64,000 nt of DNA, from contig NZ_BAABFV010000001.1 of assembly GCF_039541235.1 (NCBI RefSeq), positions 930,001-994,000 of the forward strand, read 5' to 3'. Positions 53,932-63,660 of the stretch are shown piece by piece. Made by a program: the position numbers and the translations under genes. Numbering within the stretch: the first letter of the stretch is position 1; every line of letters starts with the position of its first letter. The notes beneath the pieces were generated by a model, which ran no database searches, had not been told where the DNA came from, and saw nothing but the letters and a program-made list of their open reading frames with translations. The DNA is from Kangiella marina (GTDB lineage Bacteria; Pseudomonadota; Gammaproteobacteria; Enterobacterales; Kangiellaceae).

Positions 53932-56460
53932 TTAAAAGTTGAGCTTTAACTTTGGTGCTATTTTTAATAATTGTTCTCTTAATACATTTTTTACAGCATC
54001 CAAAGATGCTTTATTGTCAGCTTCAAACTTGACGACGATACTCGGCGTTGTATTTGATGCTCTTGCTAATAACCAGCGATGCTTATAATCCACACGCAAC
54101 CCATCAATAGTCGTCACATCGCCATCCCCAAAGTCGCCTTTCTTAACCAAGGCTTTTATTAACTTAAACTTTAGTTTGTCCGGTACAGGTACGTTGATCT
54201 CTTCTGAAGTCAACCCTTCTGGTAACTCTTCAAAAACTTCTGAGGCAGTTGAATCAGCTTTACTAAGCATCTCTAAAAGTCTGGCAGCAGCATATAACGC
54301 ATCATCAAAACCGAACCAACGCTCATTAAAATACAAGTGACCACTGCCTTCACCTCCAAACGGAGCTTCAGTTTCGCGCATTTTAGCTTTCATTAAAGAA
54401 TGTCCAGTTTTCCACATAACAGGTTTGCCCCCCGCCTGCTCAACCACATCTTTCAGAAAGCGCGTGCACTTAACGTCATAAACAATTTCTGCGCCAGCAT
54501 TTCTGGATAACACATCTTGTGCGAACAGCATCATAAGGCGATCTGTCCAAATAATTTTACCTTTATTGTCAATGACTCCTAGGCGGTCACCATCACCATC
54601 AAATGCTAATCCAATATCGGCTTTTTCTGATGTCACCATTTTAATCAGAGCTTTTAAGTTGTTTGCAGAGTTAGGATCAGGGTGATGGTTTGGGAAGTTA
54701 CCATCGATATCCGTGTATAAGCCTATGACATCACAGCCTAGGGCTTGTAACATTTTAGGAGCGAAGTCCCCTGTTGCTCCATTGCCGCAGTCAACGGCAA
54801 CCTTTAAAGGCTTATCAAGACTAATATCATCCAACAACTTCGCTAGATAATCCTTCTCAATGGTTGTTTCTTTTAACCTCCCTTTACCATTAAAGAACTC
54901 TTGCATCTGAATTCTTTGCAGTAAATCCTGAATGTCTTTACCAAACAAGGTTTCGCCGGCCAATACCACTTTTAACCCATTATGCTCTGGCGGGTTGTGA
55001 CTTCCAGTGAGCATAACTCCAGAGCGAGAACCTAAGGTATGAGTACCAAAGTAGACCAAAGGAGTCGGCACTAAGCCAAGATCAATGACATCTCGACCAC
55101 TCGCCAGTAAGCCATCGATTAAGGCTTTATGCAGTTCTGGACTCGATAAACGACCGTCTCGTCCAACGATAACGCTTTGTTCACCTCTTGAATAAGCTTC
55201 ACTGCCGATTGCCTTACCGATAACATATACCGTCTCGTAGTTTAGACTTATCCCCATCACTCCACGAATATCGTATTCGCGAAAAATTTCAGGGCGGATG
55301 TTTTGCGAGACTTCATCCTCATTAACATCTTTTGGCGAGTCAGCTTTAGACGTTGTGAACTCCAGGACTTGCGGTTCAGATGACGATTCTGGTATTGGCT
55401 CTAGACCTTCATCTTCAACCTCATTTGTTCCAGTATCTTCTGTATCAGCACCTTCTTTTTCAAGTGTTTCTGGATTAATCAAAGGTCGCGCGCGACGTTT
55501 TCCCTTATTCTTACTTTTGGCTTCATCGACATCATCTAACTCACCAGAAACACCGTTACTCACACCACTCACTCTGGAGTAGCTGGCAGCCAATTCTTTA
55601 AAAAAGTTTAGCTGGTACTTTCTACTGTTTATAGAGTTACTTTTGACTTCCTTAATAAAGCGTCTCGCATCACTGCTGAATAAACGCTTCATACTCAATA
55701 GCGGTAACAATCCAACAATCAAAAAAGCCATGACTGCAGCTATAAATAACAACAGAGGAAGCTTACCGGCATCCGTGGAGAAGGCTCCAACTCGCTGCCA
55801 CAAAGCCAGTGACCAGTTCGCACCAAAACTGCCAGACTCAACCAAAGGGTTACCTTGCGCAGGCTCATTCCCCACAAAGGCTACAACATGTGACGTCCCA
55901 CTAAACTTTTGACGTAACTCCAAGCGGCTTTGATCGTCCGCCTTACCTAATAAGCCTTGTATTTGCTCTAAACTCACTGTAGCTAATACCAGGCGCTCAT
56001 CAGCTAACTTTTCAGTGAAGGCAATATAGCTAGGGTTACCGTTTTGTAAGATCAGCTCAGGTGGCGGCGTGTTGCCTTGCTCGGTTTTCCTAAGTAGATC
56101 AACCACAACGTGAGTAATTGCAGGTGTGGCGTTATCTTGAGGCTGAATATCCGCATCATCAAATACAACGACCTGATCTACTCGAGGCACCTGTTTCTTT
56201 AGCTTGTCGATGACCTCATTGTCATCTTCAGAAAACACAGATTGCGCAGCGAGATCCAGCGACATTTGAATTTGCTGCACTCTTTGCTGGATAAGGTTTG
56301 CGCGCTCAGCAGTTCGCGATGCTAGTAGCTGTTTCGCTTGTTTCTCAAGCGGATCTTGAATCCCCAAATAGTATAGACTTGCTGAAACACCGACTAATAT
56401 CAGTAACCCGATTATTAAAGGTATTATAAAAAAGCTGGCTAAACTCTTACCCTTTGTCAT
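53932..56460 (-). CDS. algC: Phosphomannomutase/phosphoglucomutase with membrane-anchored N-terminal domain (AlgC-type)
   Basis: Interconverts hexose 1- and 6-phosphates for surface glycans. The catalytic part (about residues 380-842) starts RPEIFREYDIRGVMG and carries the phosphoserine loop TGSHNPPEHNG, metal loop DGDGDRLG and sugar-binding GEGSGHLYF. In front is an extra region of about 380 residues. It has TM helices near 8-28 and 235-257, a periplasmic domain between them, and a charged linker. Start: AAGGAG six bases before the ATG at 56460. The long form is known from Pseudomonas and Xanthomonas relatives. Confidence 0.9.
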   Translation of the reverse strand: MTKGKSLASFFIIPLIIGLLILVGVSASLYYLGIQDPLEKQAKQLLASRTAERANLIQQRVQQIQMSLDLAAQSVFSEDDNEVIDKLKKQVPRVDQVVVFDDADIQPQDNATPAITHVVVDLLRKTEQGNTPPPELILQNGNPSYIAFTEKLADERLVLATVSLEQIQGLLGKADDQSRLELRQKFSGTSHVVAFVGNEPAQGNPLVESGSFGANWSLALWQRVGAFSTDAGKLPLLLFIAAVMAFLIVGLLPLLSMKRLFSSDARRFIKEVKSNSINSRKYQLNFFKELAASYSRVSGVSNGVSGELDDVDEAKSKNKGKRRARPLINPETLEKEGADTEDTGTNEVEDEGLEPIPESSSEPQVLEFTTSKADSPKDVNEDEVSQNIRPEIFREYDIRGVMGISLNYETVYVIGKAIGSEAYSRGEQSVIVGRDGRLSSPELHKALIDGLLASGRDVIDLGLVPTPLVYFGTHTLGSRSGVMLTGSHNPPEHNGLKVVLAGETLFGKDIQDLLQRIQMQEFFNGKGRLKETTIEKDYLAKLLDDISLDKPLKVAVDCGNGATGDFAPKMLQALGCDVIGLYTDIDGNFPNHHPDPNSANNLKALIKMVTSEKADIGLAFDGDGDRLGVIDNKGKIIWTDRLMMLFAQDVLSRNAGAEIVYDVKCTRFLKDVVEQAGGKPVMWKTGHSLMKAKMRETEAPFGGEGSGHLYFNERWFGFDDALYAAARLLEMLSKADSTASEVFEELPEGLTSEEINVPVPDKLKFKLIKALVKKGDFGDGDVTTIDGLRVDYKHRWLLARASNTTPSIVVKFEADNKASLDAVKNVLREQLLKIAPKLKLNF

Positions 56461-56496
56461 CAAAGACTCCTTAACTCCCAATGGGTTCGCTAAATA

Positions 56497-57702
56497 TTAC
56501 GACTGGCGAACTTTATTAATTAATTGTATTAACTCTTCTGCTACTAACGCTTTGTTGGCTGGCCCTATGCCTTGAGTTTTCACGTGGTCATTATCACGAT
56601 AAAAAACCTGTAGCTCATTATCATCGCACGAAAAACCAATGTCACAACGACTCACATCGTTAGCACAAATCATGGTGATTCCCTTGCGTTCCATTTTGGC
56701 CTTAGCGTATTCGCTAACATTCTGAGTTTCTGCCGCAAAACCAACACAGAATGCACCGCTTTCTTGCGCCGCCCATTTTAAAATATCAGGGTTTTGAGTC
56801 AGCTCAATAACAAGCCCGTCATCGCCTGATTTCTTCATTTTTTCATCGGCAACTTCCTGCGGGCGATAATCAGCAACCGCCGCACAAGACACAAAAACAG
56901 AGTCTTTGGTAATAGATTTCTGAACGGCATTTAGCATAGTCTCAGCGCTTTCCACTGAAATTCGGTTAACCCCAAAAGGTGCAGCCAAACAAACAGGCCC
57001 ACTAATCAGCGTTACCTTTGCTCCGGCTCGGGCTGCCATTTCCGCAATCGCATACCCCATTTTCCCCGAACTTCGGTTAGCCAAATACCTCACAGGATCA
57101 ATGGCTTCAACCGTTGGCCCCGCGGTAATAACCCAATGCTGACCTTTTAACGTTTTGGGGTGAAAGAATTGCTCAACTTGTGAGACTAAATGCTGTGGTT
57201 CCATCATTCTGCCAGGCCCAACATCTCCACACGCTTGGTCCCCTGAGTCAGGCCCCCAAATTGTAATGTCACGCTCAGTTAATGTCGCTGCATTCGCTTG
57301 GGTTGCTTTATTGGCCCACATTTGCTGATTCATCGCCGGCGCTATGGCCACCGGCGAGGCGGTAGCCAAGCATAATGTGCTGAGAAGGTCATCAGCAGCA
57401 CCCGCCACCAACTTTGCCATCACGTCAGCTGTCGCGGGCGCAATCAGCACCAAGTCCGCCCAACGGGCTAATTCGATATGCCCCATAGCCGCTTCGGCAT
57501 CGGTATCAAGCAAATGTTCATGCACAGGGTTGCCTGTCAGCGCTTGAAATGTCATCGGGGTAATAAAAGCCTGCGCCCCTCTTGTCATCACGCAGCGAAC
57601 CTCGGCGCCCGCCTTAATCAGCAAACGACTTAGTTCAGCGCTTTTGTACGCAGCGATTCCGCCCGTTATCCCCAACAGGATTTTTTTACCTTGCAAACTC
57701 AT
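56497..57702 (-). CDS. coaBC: Bifunctional phosphopantothenoylcysteine decarboxylase / synthetase
   Basis: Performs two steps of coenzyme A synthesis. It has 401 residues. The N-terminal flavoprotein CoaC domain has [18 protein letters not shown], the catalytic His in [11 protein letters not shown] and the substrate loop APAMNQQMW. The C-terminal CoaB domain has [31 protein letters not shown] and ICANDVS. It lies directly upstream of algC with no dut between, and is divergent from radC. Confidence 0.96.
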   Translation of the reverse strand: MSLQGKKILLGITGGIAAYKSAELSRLLIKAGAEVRCVMTRGAQAFITPMTFQALTGNPVHEHLLDTDAEAAMGHIELARWADLVLIAPATADVMAKLVAGAADDLLSTLCLATASPVAIAPAMNQQMWANKATQANAATLTERDITIWGPDSGDQACGDVGPGRMMEPQHLVSQVEQFFHPKTLKGQHWVITAGPTVEAIDPVRYLANRSSGKMGYAIAEMAARAGAKVTLISGPVCLAAPFGVNRISVESAETMLNAVQKSITKDSVFVSCAAVADYRPQEVADEKMKKSGDDGLVIELTQNPDILKWAAQESGAFCVGFAAETQNVSEYAKAKMERKGITMICANDVSRCDIGFSCDDNELQVFYRDNDHVKTQGIGPANKALVAEELIQLINKVRQS

Positions 57703-57859
57703 GCTAACCGATTGATTTAACTTATAATGAGTTACAAGTTTACGCTTTTACGCACAAAAATTATAGTCATATTCTTAATTACAGATATTCCTACAAGCTC
57801 TACACTCAGCAACAATCGATAACAATTCTCAACGCAAATACATTCACAAGGAAGTGAGC

Positions 57860-58534
57860 ATGAAAATCATGGAGTGGCCCCAACAAGAAAGACCTCGCGA
57901 ACGCTTATTAAAGCAAGGGGCTGCTAGCCTCTCAGACGCTGAACTGTTGGCTATTTTTTTAAGAACCGGCACCAAAAACCGAAATGTCGTCGATTTATCG
58001 CGCCACCTGCTTAGAGAGTTTGGTGGGTTACGCCAATTACTCGAAGCGAGTCTAGCCGACTTTACCCAACAGCCGGGCATGGGTAATGCCAAGTATTGCC
58101 AACTGCAGGCTAGCCTAGAACTTTCAAAACGATACTTGCAACAAAGCCTCCAGCAAAATCAAAGCTTTAGCTCTCCAGACGAAGTAAAACACTTCCTGAC
58201 ATCGCTCCTCAGCCATCACAAGCGAGAACAGTTTGTGGTGCTTTTTTTGAATAACCAACATCAACTACTGGTTCAAGAAACCTTGTTTCAAGGCACAATA
58301 AATAGCGCCGAAGTCCATCCAAGGGTTGTGGTTGAGAAAGCGCTGAGTTATCATTCCGCCGCAGTGATATTGGCGCACAACCACCCTAGTGGTTGCTTGG
58401 AACCCAGTCCCTCCGATCGGCACATTACCGACCGCATCCAACAAGCATTACAGCTGGTGGATATCAGAACACTGGATCACATCATTATCGCGCAAAATCA
58501 AAGCTACTCCTTCGTGGAGAACGGCTTAATTTAA
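57860..58534 (+). CDS. radC: RadC family JAMM-domain protein
   Basis: A 224-residue protein named RadC. Its original DNA-repair role is doubtful. An N-terminal helix-hairpin-helix-like region (LADFTQQPGMGNAKYCQLQ) is followed by an MPN/JAMM domain. Its metal motif is EVHPR and LAHNHPSGCLEPSPSD (H-x-H-x7-S-x2-D), so a metalloprotease or other hydrolase is expected. The ATG with AAGGA seven bases away is chosen over a GTG two codons upstream. It stands between coaBC and rpmB as in E. coli. Confidence 0.93.
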   Translation: MKIMEWPQQERPRERLLKQGAASLSDAELLAIFLRTGTKNRNVVDLSRHLLREFGGLRQLLEASLADFTQQPGMGNAKYCQLQASLELSKRYLQQSLQQNQSFSSPDEVKHFLTSLLSHHKREQFVVLFLNNQHQLLVQETLFQGTINSAEVHPRVVVEKALSYHSAAVILAHNHPSGCLEPSPSDRHITDRIQQALQLVDIRTLDHIIIAQNQSYSFVENGLI

Positions 58535-58603
58535 ACGAATTCGTCATTTACTTTCGGTTTGACCAAAAAACCGGAGTAAATTGGGCTTTTATTGCCAGTT
58601 TAG

Positions 58604-58632
58604 TTGTCAAAGCAGCGGCTTTCTGGTATAAA
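58604..58632 (+). promoter_or_regulatory. Sigma-70 promoter for rpmB-rpmG
   Basis: TTGTCA (58604-58609), a 17-base spacer and TATAAA (58627-58632) with TGG just before lie 80 bases upstream of rpmB. This is a strong match to consensus, as expected for ribosomal protein genes. Confidence 0.7.
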
Positions 58633-58711
58633 GTGCGCCCTAATTGAAGAGTCGCGTTAGGAAAGGCATTATCCTCTCGCAATGTAATGATTATTTTTTG
58701 GAGGCTATATC

Positions 58712-58948
58712 ATGGCTAAAGTTTGTCAGGTAACAGGCAAGCGTCCAGTGACAGGTAACAACGTGTCACACGCAAAAAACCGTACAAAACGTCGTTTTTT
58801 ACCGAACTTGCACACTCACCGTTTTTGGGTTGAGTCTGAGAAGCGTTTCGTCAAACTACGCGTATCAGCAAAAGGTATGCGCATTATCGATAAGAAAGGT
58901 ATCGAGACTGTGCTAACTGAATTGCGTGCTCGTGGCGAAAAAGTATAA
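58712..58948 (+). CDS. rpmB: 50S ribosomal protein L28
   Basis: A 78-residue basic protein of the large subunit. [29 protein letters not shown] is the standard N-terminus (the key part is CQVTGKRP...NVSHAKN), and [15 protein letters not shown] follows. It has a strong RBS, GGAGG. It is cotranscribed with rpmG 11 bases on. Confidence 0.97.
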   Translation: MAKVCQVTGKRPVTGNNVSHAKNRTKRRFLPNLHTHRFWVESEKRFVKLRVSAKGMRIIDKKGIETVLTELRARGEKV

Positions 58949-58959
58949 GGAGCTGAAAG

Positions 58960-59115
58960 ATGCGCGATAAAATCCGTTTAGTGTCAAGTGCTGGTACAGG
59001 TCACTTCTATACCACTGACAAGAACAAGAAAAACATGCCAGGCAAGATGGAAATCAAAAAATTTGATCCAACTATCCGTAAGCATGTGATCTATAAAGAA
59101 GCAAAAATTAAGTAA
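58960..59115 (+). CDS. rpmG: 50S ribosomal protein L33
   Basis: A 51-residue protein read directly from sequence: [19 protein letters not shown], then [17 protein letters not shown] and [12 protein letters not shown] to the stop. This is the cysteine-free L33 form typical of gammaproteobacteria, so it does not bind zinc. RBS AAGGAG overlaps the end of rpmB. A strong terminator follows. Confidence 0.96.
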   Translation: MRDKIRLVSSAGTGHFYTTDKNKKNMPGKMEIKKFDPTIRKHVIYKEAKIK

Positions 59116-59166
59116 TATAAACCACTTAATCTAGCTTTATAGTTTTCTGCCTCCAAGAAAACGATT

Positions 59167-59195
59167 AAAAAGCCCAGCTAATTGCTGGGCTTTTT
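59167..59195 (+). terminator. Rho-independent terminator after rpmG
   Basis: AAAAAGCCCAGC (59167-59178), loop TAATT, GCTGGGCTTTTT (59184-59195): a perfect 12-bp stem. Confidence 0.93.
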
Positions 59196-59242
59196 GCTAT
59201 TCTTAGCACCATCAATCTTAATTAAACTATCCCCTAACCGTT

Positions 59243-60052
59243 ATGCCCGAGTTACCCGAAGTTGAAACAACGACCCGCGGTTTAGCCCCTCATATCACTG
59301 GGCAAACGATTAAAGCGGTTAACATTCATCATCCTCAACTTCGTTGGCCGATACCGCCAGAGCTAAAGCTGTTGCAAGGCACCGTTAGCGGCAACATAAT
59401 TCGTAGAGCCAAGTACATGCTCTGGCATTTCGACTCAGGCTCTGTGGTCATGCATCTTGGCATGTCAGGCGCTATGCGGGTTGTGGACGCAGAAACGCCT
59501 TTAAAAAAACACGATCACTTTGAAGTTATCTTCACCAATGGTACTGCCTTTCGCCTTAATGACCCTCGTCGCTTTGGCGCTATTTTATGGCAGCCGCATG
59601 GTGAAACCCTTGATATTATTGAATCGTTAGGCCCTGAGCCTCTGGATGATGAATTTCACGGTGATTACCTCCATCAAAAACTGAGTAAACGCAAAGGGTC
59701 AATTAAAAACGCCATCATGACCAACGCTGTGGTGGTTGGTGTGGGTAATATTTATGCCAGTGAATCGCTTTTTCTTAGTGGCATCCACCCCAAAAGAGCC
59801 GCCAATCGCGTGAGTAAAGAACGCTGTCAGGTATTAGCTAATAATATTAAGCTGGTGCTGACAAAAGCGATTCAACAAGGCGGCACTACCCTGAAAGACT
59901 TTACGCAGGCTGACGGCTCACCAGGCTACTTTGCGCAACAGCTGAACGTTTATGGGCGCGAAGGCGAAGCTTGCTATCAATGCCAATCCATCATTAAAAA
60001 CATCACCCTCGGACAGCGCTCCAGTTTTTACTGCCCTCACTGTCAGCACTAG
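59243..60052 (+). CDS. mutM: Formamidopyrimidine-DNA glycosylase
   Basis: Excises 8-oxoguanine and formamidopyrimidines and nicks the abasic site. It has 269 residues. The mature N-terminus PELPEVETTTRGL contains the catalytic Pro2 and Glu3. LNDPRRFGAI, NIYASESLF and the C-terminal zinc finger CYQCQSIIKN...FYCPHCQ are all present. It follows the L28/L33 operon as in many gammaproteobacteria. Confidence 0.97.
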   Translation: MPELPEVETTTRGLAPHITGQTIKAVNIHHPQLRWPIPPELKLLQGTVSGNIIRRAKYMLWHFDSGSVVMHLGMSGAMRVVDAETPLKKHDHFEVIFTNGTAFRLNDPRRFGAILWQPHGETLDIIESLGPEPLDDEFHGDYLHQKLSKRKGSIKNAIMTNAVVVGVGNIYASESLFLSGIHPKRAANRVSKERCQVLANNIKLVLTKAIQQGGTTLKDFTQADGSPGYFAQQLNVYGREGEACYQCQSIIKNITLGQRSSFYCPHCQH

Positions 60053-60182
60053 CGCCAAATAGCCATCTAAATTGCCAAGGCTGATTTTTAGCGCTATAGT
60101 AAACTTAAGTGCTGGTCAGATGACTGATATTCCAGTCACCGGCGGCGCTCTAAGAAAGTATAAAACTGCTAAGGGGTGTCTC

Positions 60183-60596
60183 ATGAAAAAAACACGTCGA
60201 AGACTCAGAAATCATCTAGAAAACAGCAAAGTCGACATGACGTCCATGCTCGATATCATATTCATTTTATTACTCTTTTTTATTGTCACTACCAGCTTCA
60301 TCACCACTGACTCACTGGTTATCGCTCAACCCACCACTCACTGTGCTAAAGACTGCAAAAGCAAGACACAGCCGCTGATTTTAACCATCAACGGCCACAA
60401 CGAGATTAGCTTTAATGACCGAATCATTGATATTGAAGCCATTCAAGCCAACCTAGAAAGTCAGCTGATTAAGGACATTAAGACGCCATTAATCGTCAGA
60501 GTTCATGCTGATGCCCATAACTACACGATGGTCTCAGCGGTTGATCAGGCAAACAAAGCGGGGATATCCAGCGTCAGCGTCGCTCCTTGGCGTTAA
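60183..60596 (+). CDS. ExbD-like protein, divergent copy 1
   Basis: A 137-residue ExbD/TolR family protein. The start at MKKTRRRLRN has AAGGGG upstream; the frame runs 37 codons further. A short cytoplasmic N-terminus is followed by the single helix with its essential aspartate (DMTSMLDIIFILLLFFIVTT) and a periplasmic C-terminal domain. Unlike its neighbour it has a Cys pair (HCAKDCKSK) just after the helix. ExbD works with ExbB and TonB to use proton force; no exbB or tonB lies nearby. Confidence 0.88.
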   Translation: MKKTRRRLRNHLENSKVDMTSMLDIIFILLLFFIVTTSFITTDSLVIAQPTTHCAKDCKSKTQPLILTINGHNEISFNDRIIDIEAIQANLESQLIKDIKTPLIVRVHADAHNYTMVSAVDQANKAGISSVSVAPWR

Positions 60597-60785
60597 CCGC
60601 CTGACTGTTCACAGTTAGAGGTATGATTTGTCCTTTTTTACACAAATTAGGGTAGACATTTAATACTGGATCACATTTAATGTGGCGGTTATACTTTAAC
60701 GATTACATTAAACAATGCCGCCTTTGTGGGCCAAATACTTTTATTCGCTAAAAGTAGCAAGAAGTGCGACAGGATAAGATATATT

Positions 60786-61199
60786 ATGCGTAGAAAACAT
60801 AGAGAAGACGAAGATACGGCGATTGACATGACACCGATGCTAGACATCGTATTCATCATGTTGATCTTCTTCATTGTTACAACCTCGTTCGTGAGAGAAG
60901 ACACCGTTGAGATTTCACGTCCAACGACGAACCAAGATACAACGCCTCCGAAGAACCCACCACCATTGATCGTGGTGTCAATCGATGAGCAAAGCAACGT
61001 TTTTATGGATGAGCGCTCTATTGATCCTGAGGCCATTCGTGCCAACATCGAAACCCAGCTTGCAGCGGACCCACGCTCGCCAGTATTGGTTCGTGTACAC
61101 GAAGAAGCGATTAACGACGTTCTCGTAACGGCGGTTGACCAAGCCAACGCCGCTGGAGTTTCCAAAGTTAACGTGGCGCGCTGGATTACTGGTAAGTAA
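60786..61199 (+). CDS. ExbD-like protein, copy 2
   Basis: Also 137 residues and clearly paralogous to the gene before it. DMTPMLDIVFIMLIFFIVTT carries the conserved aspartate and proline of ExbD. The periplasmic part (VVSIDEQSNVFMDERSID, VLVRVHEEAINDVLVTAVDQAN) aligns end to end with copy 1. The start at MRRKHREDED is chosen; a longer GTG start is open. The 189 bases between the copies may include a promoter (TATACT at 60690). A terminator follows. Confidence 0.9.
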   Translation: MRRKHREDEDTAIDMTPMLDIVFIMLIFFIVTTSFVREDTVEISRPTTNQDTTPPKNPPPLIVVSIDEQSNVFMDERSIDPEAIRANIETQLAADPRSPVLVRVHEEAINDVLVTAVDQANAAGVSKVNVARWITGK

Positions 61200-61215
61200 T
61201 CCTAGAAAAGCTTAT

Positions 61216-61240
61216 AAAAGGCGGCTTTGGTCGCCTTTTT
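61216..61240 (+). terminator. Terminator after the second exbD
   Basis: AAAAGGCG (61216-61223), an eight-base loop, CGCCTTTT (61232-61239) and a further T. It shows that the longer open frame at 61227 is not the start of the next gene. Confidence 0.8.
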
Positions 61241-61256
61241 TATTGCCGATAACTTA

Positions 61257-61652
61257 ATGGAAAAACAGCCAAAGATGTTCGCTCACCTAGAACAATTTAG
61301 CAGTAACCTCAAAGGCGCTGAGTTTGATCTTAAGTGGGAGACTGAGCGTACTTACTGCGTTGCCGGCAAAATGTTCGTGGTTTTTTACTCCGATTCGAAA
61401 GATAGCAGTAAAGATAATGGCAGCATGGACCGGGCATCCTTTAAAGTCACGCCAGCCGATTTCATGGCTCTCACTGACCGCGACGGTATCATTCCTGCGC
61501 CCTACCTCGCTCGGTACCACTGGGTATCTGTTGAGAGCTGCGATGCTTTAACACAACAAGAATTTGAGCAACTGATTCAACAATCTTACGATATGGTCTT
61601 TTCGAAACTCACAAAGAAAAAGCAACAGGAAATCCTGAACAAGGCACCATGA
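61257..61652 (+). CDS. MmcQ/YjbR family protein
   Basis: A protein of about 131 residues. Sequence features KMFAHLEQF, YCVAGKMFVVF, ASFKVTPADFMALTD, APYLARYHWVSV fit the MmcQ/YjbR fold, a small alpha/beta protein related to DNA-binding CyaY-like folds, with no established role. The start is placed after the terminator hairpin. It overlaps the next gene by four bases (ATGA). Confidence 0.75.
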   Translation: MEKQPKMFAHLEQFSSNLKGAEFDLKWETERTYCVAGKMFVVFYSDSKDSSKDNGSMDRASFKVTPADFMALTDRDGIIPAPYLARYHWVSVESCDALTQQEFEQLIQQSYDMVFSKLTKKKQQEILNKAP

Positions 61653-61948
61653 CAAATTTACTGGTTATTTTACTGATCGCACTAGCTGTAGGCACTTGGG
61701 TCAATATTCGACGCGTGCAAGAATCTGCATACAAAGCGGCGCAAAAGGCATGCCAAGAAGCATCAGTGCAAAACCTTGACGGTTACGTCGCCTTAAAGAA
61801 AGTGTACTTTGACAGGGATGATAAAGGCCGAATTCGATTTCTTAGGCGTTATCAATTTGAGTTCGCCACCGATGGCGCTCAGCGCTACAAAGGCTACCTT
61901 GTGATGCAAGGAAAGTGGCCCGTTATCGTAGAAATGGAGTCAGTTTAA
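61649..61948 (+). CDS. DUF3301 membrane-anchored protein
   Basis: A 99-residue protein with an N-terminal helix (LLVILLIALAVGTWVNI) and a cytoplasmic DUF3301 domain (ACQEASVQNLDGYVALKKV, RRYQFEFATDGAQRYKGYLVMQGKW). Unknown function. It is coupled to the YjbR-like gene upstream. Its stop overlaps the stop of the convergent patatin gene within TTAA. Confidence 0.85.
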   Translation: MTNLLVILLIALAVGTWVNIRRVQESAYKAAQKACQEASVQNLDGYVALKKVYFDRDDKGRIRFLRRYQFEFATDGAQRYKGYLVMQGKWPVIVEMESV

Positions 61949-62700
61949 ACGGCAAGCTCAACTTGGTCGTTTTTATCAATGGGGCGTTGTAGCGCCCTCT
62001 TGGTGGCTTGATAAGCCGCATGAAAGGCCTCAGGCCCCTTTTCTAACTTAGTTGGGCCGCAGCGCGGTAAATCATACAACTGTAACGCCACCATATTGTC
62101 TTTACGCGGCACCTCTAAGGCCTTAGAGCCTTTTTTTCGCCAAGGAGAGACCGAAACGATATGGTGATAAAAAACGCGCTCATCAGCCCTCACGTCCGCT
62201 AACGCAGGTCGATCTTTAATGCCACCATCTAACAGGCAGTAGCCATTGTACTTTAAAGGCTGGAATAAAAAGGGAATCGCACACGAAGCATAAATCGCCG
62301 GAATCAGCCCACCGCTATTAATGATGATGGTAGACTTGGACTTGGTGTCATAAGCAGACAGTGATAGTTCAGCACGACACGTTTCAAACGTTTTAGCTGG
62401 CAAAATATCACTGAGAATGGCTCGGAATTTTTCACCCTTAAGCAACCCCCAACCAAATCCAGGATCCCAAAAGTCTTTCCGCTCTAACTTAAAAAGAATA
62501 TCTTTGAGCTGAGCAGTATTAATGCCCGCCGCCCAACAGGATGCAACCAAAGCTCCGGCGCTAGTTCCGGTTAAGCGGCGCGGTAATAAATGCTCTTCTT
62601 CGAGCGCACTGAGCATGCCCGTATGAGCATAGAAGCTGAAAAAGCCAGACGATAGCGTTAACGTGAAAGGGGCGGCCGAAAGCCATTCTTTTAGAGTCAT
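61945..62700 (-). CDS. Patatin-like phospholipase family protein
   Basis: A 251-residue predicted lipid acyl hydrolase. The nucleophile elbow G-x-S-x-G is GTSAG (in RRLTGTSAGALVASCWAAG), and the dyad aspartate is in LLDGGIKDRP. The oxyanion glycine-rich motif seems to be SGFFSFYAHTGML. At this size it is only the catalytic domain. Its substrate is unknown. It may be cotranscribed with the ferredoxin gene upstream (37-base gap). Confidence 0.87.
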   Translation of the reverse strand: MTLKEWLSAAPFTLTLSSGFFSFYAHTGMLSALEEEHLLPRRLTGTSAGALVASCWAAGINTAQLKDILFKLERKDFWDPGFGWGLLKGEKFRAILSDILPAKTFETCRAELSLSAYDTKSKSTIIINSGGLIPAIYASCAIPFLFQPLKYNGYCLLDGGIKDRPALADVRADERVFYHHIVSVSPWRKKGSKALEVPRKDNMVALQLYDLPRCGPTKLEKGPEAFHAAYQATKRALQRPIDKNDQVELAV

Positions 62701-62737
62701 GTGTTGAGATTGTGGCAGAAGCCACCTTGAGAGTGGC

Positions 62738-63007
<270 letters not shown>

Positions 63008-63105
63008 CTACACCAAATACTCTTTCTACACCAATTTACAAAAGCTCGCTAAGAGCTGATGAACAGTTGTTTCTATTATCGCTTATATAGTAAGCAAGTT
63101 CGAGG

Positions 63106-63594
<489 letters not shown>

Positions 63595-63660
63595 TTACGT
63601 TACGCTATTAACTCAAAATAAGCACTTGGCAAACTAAAACGCCCGTTTTGGAAAGCCATA

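Noticed and set aside
60689-61165. A 158-codon open frame antisense to the second exbD
   Set aside because: It mirrors the strongly conserved exbD coding frame, has a low-complexity Met/Ser/Thr-rich translation and no ribosome binding site.
61227-61256. Upstream TTG start for the YjbR-like gene
   Set aside because: These bases lie in the terminator hairpin of the preceding exbD; the ATG at 61257 fits the family start better.
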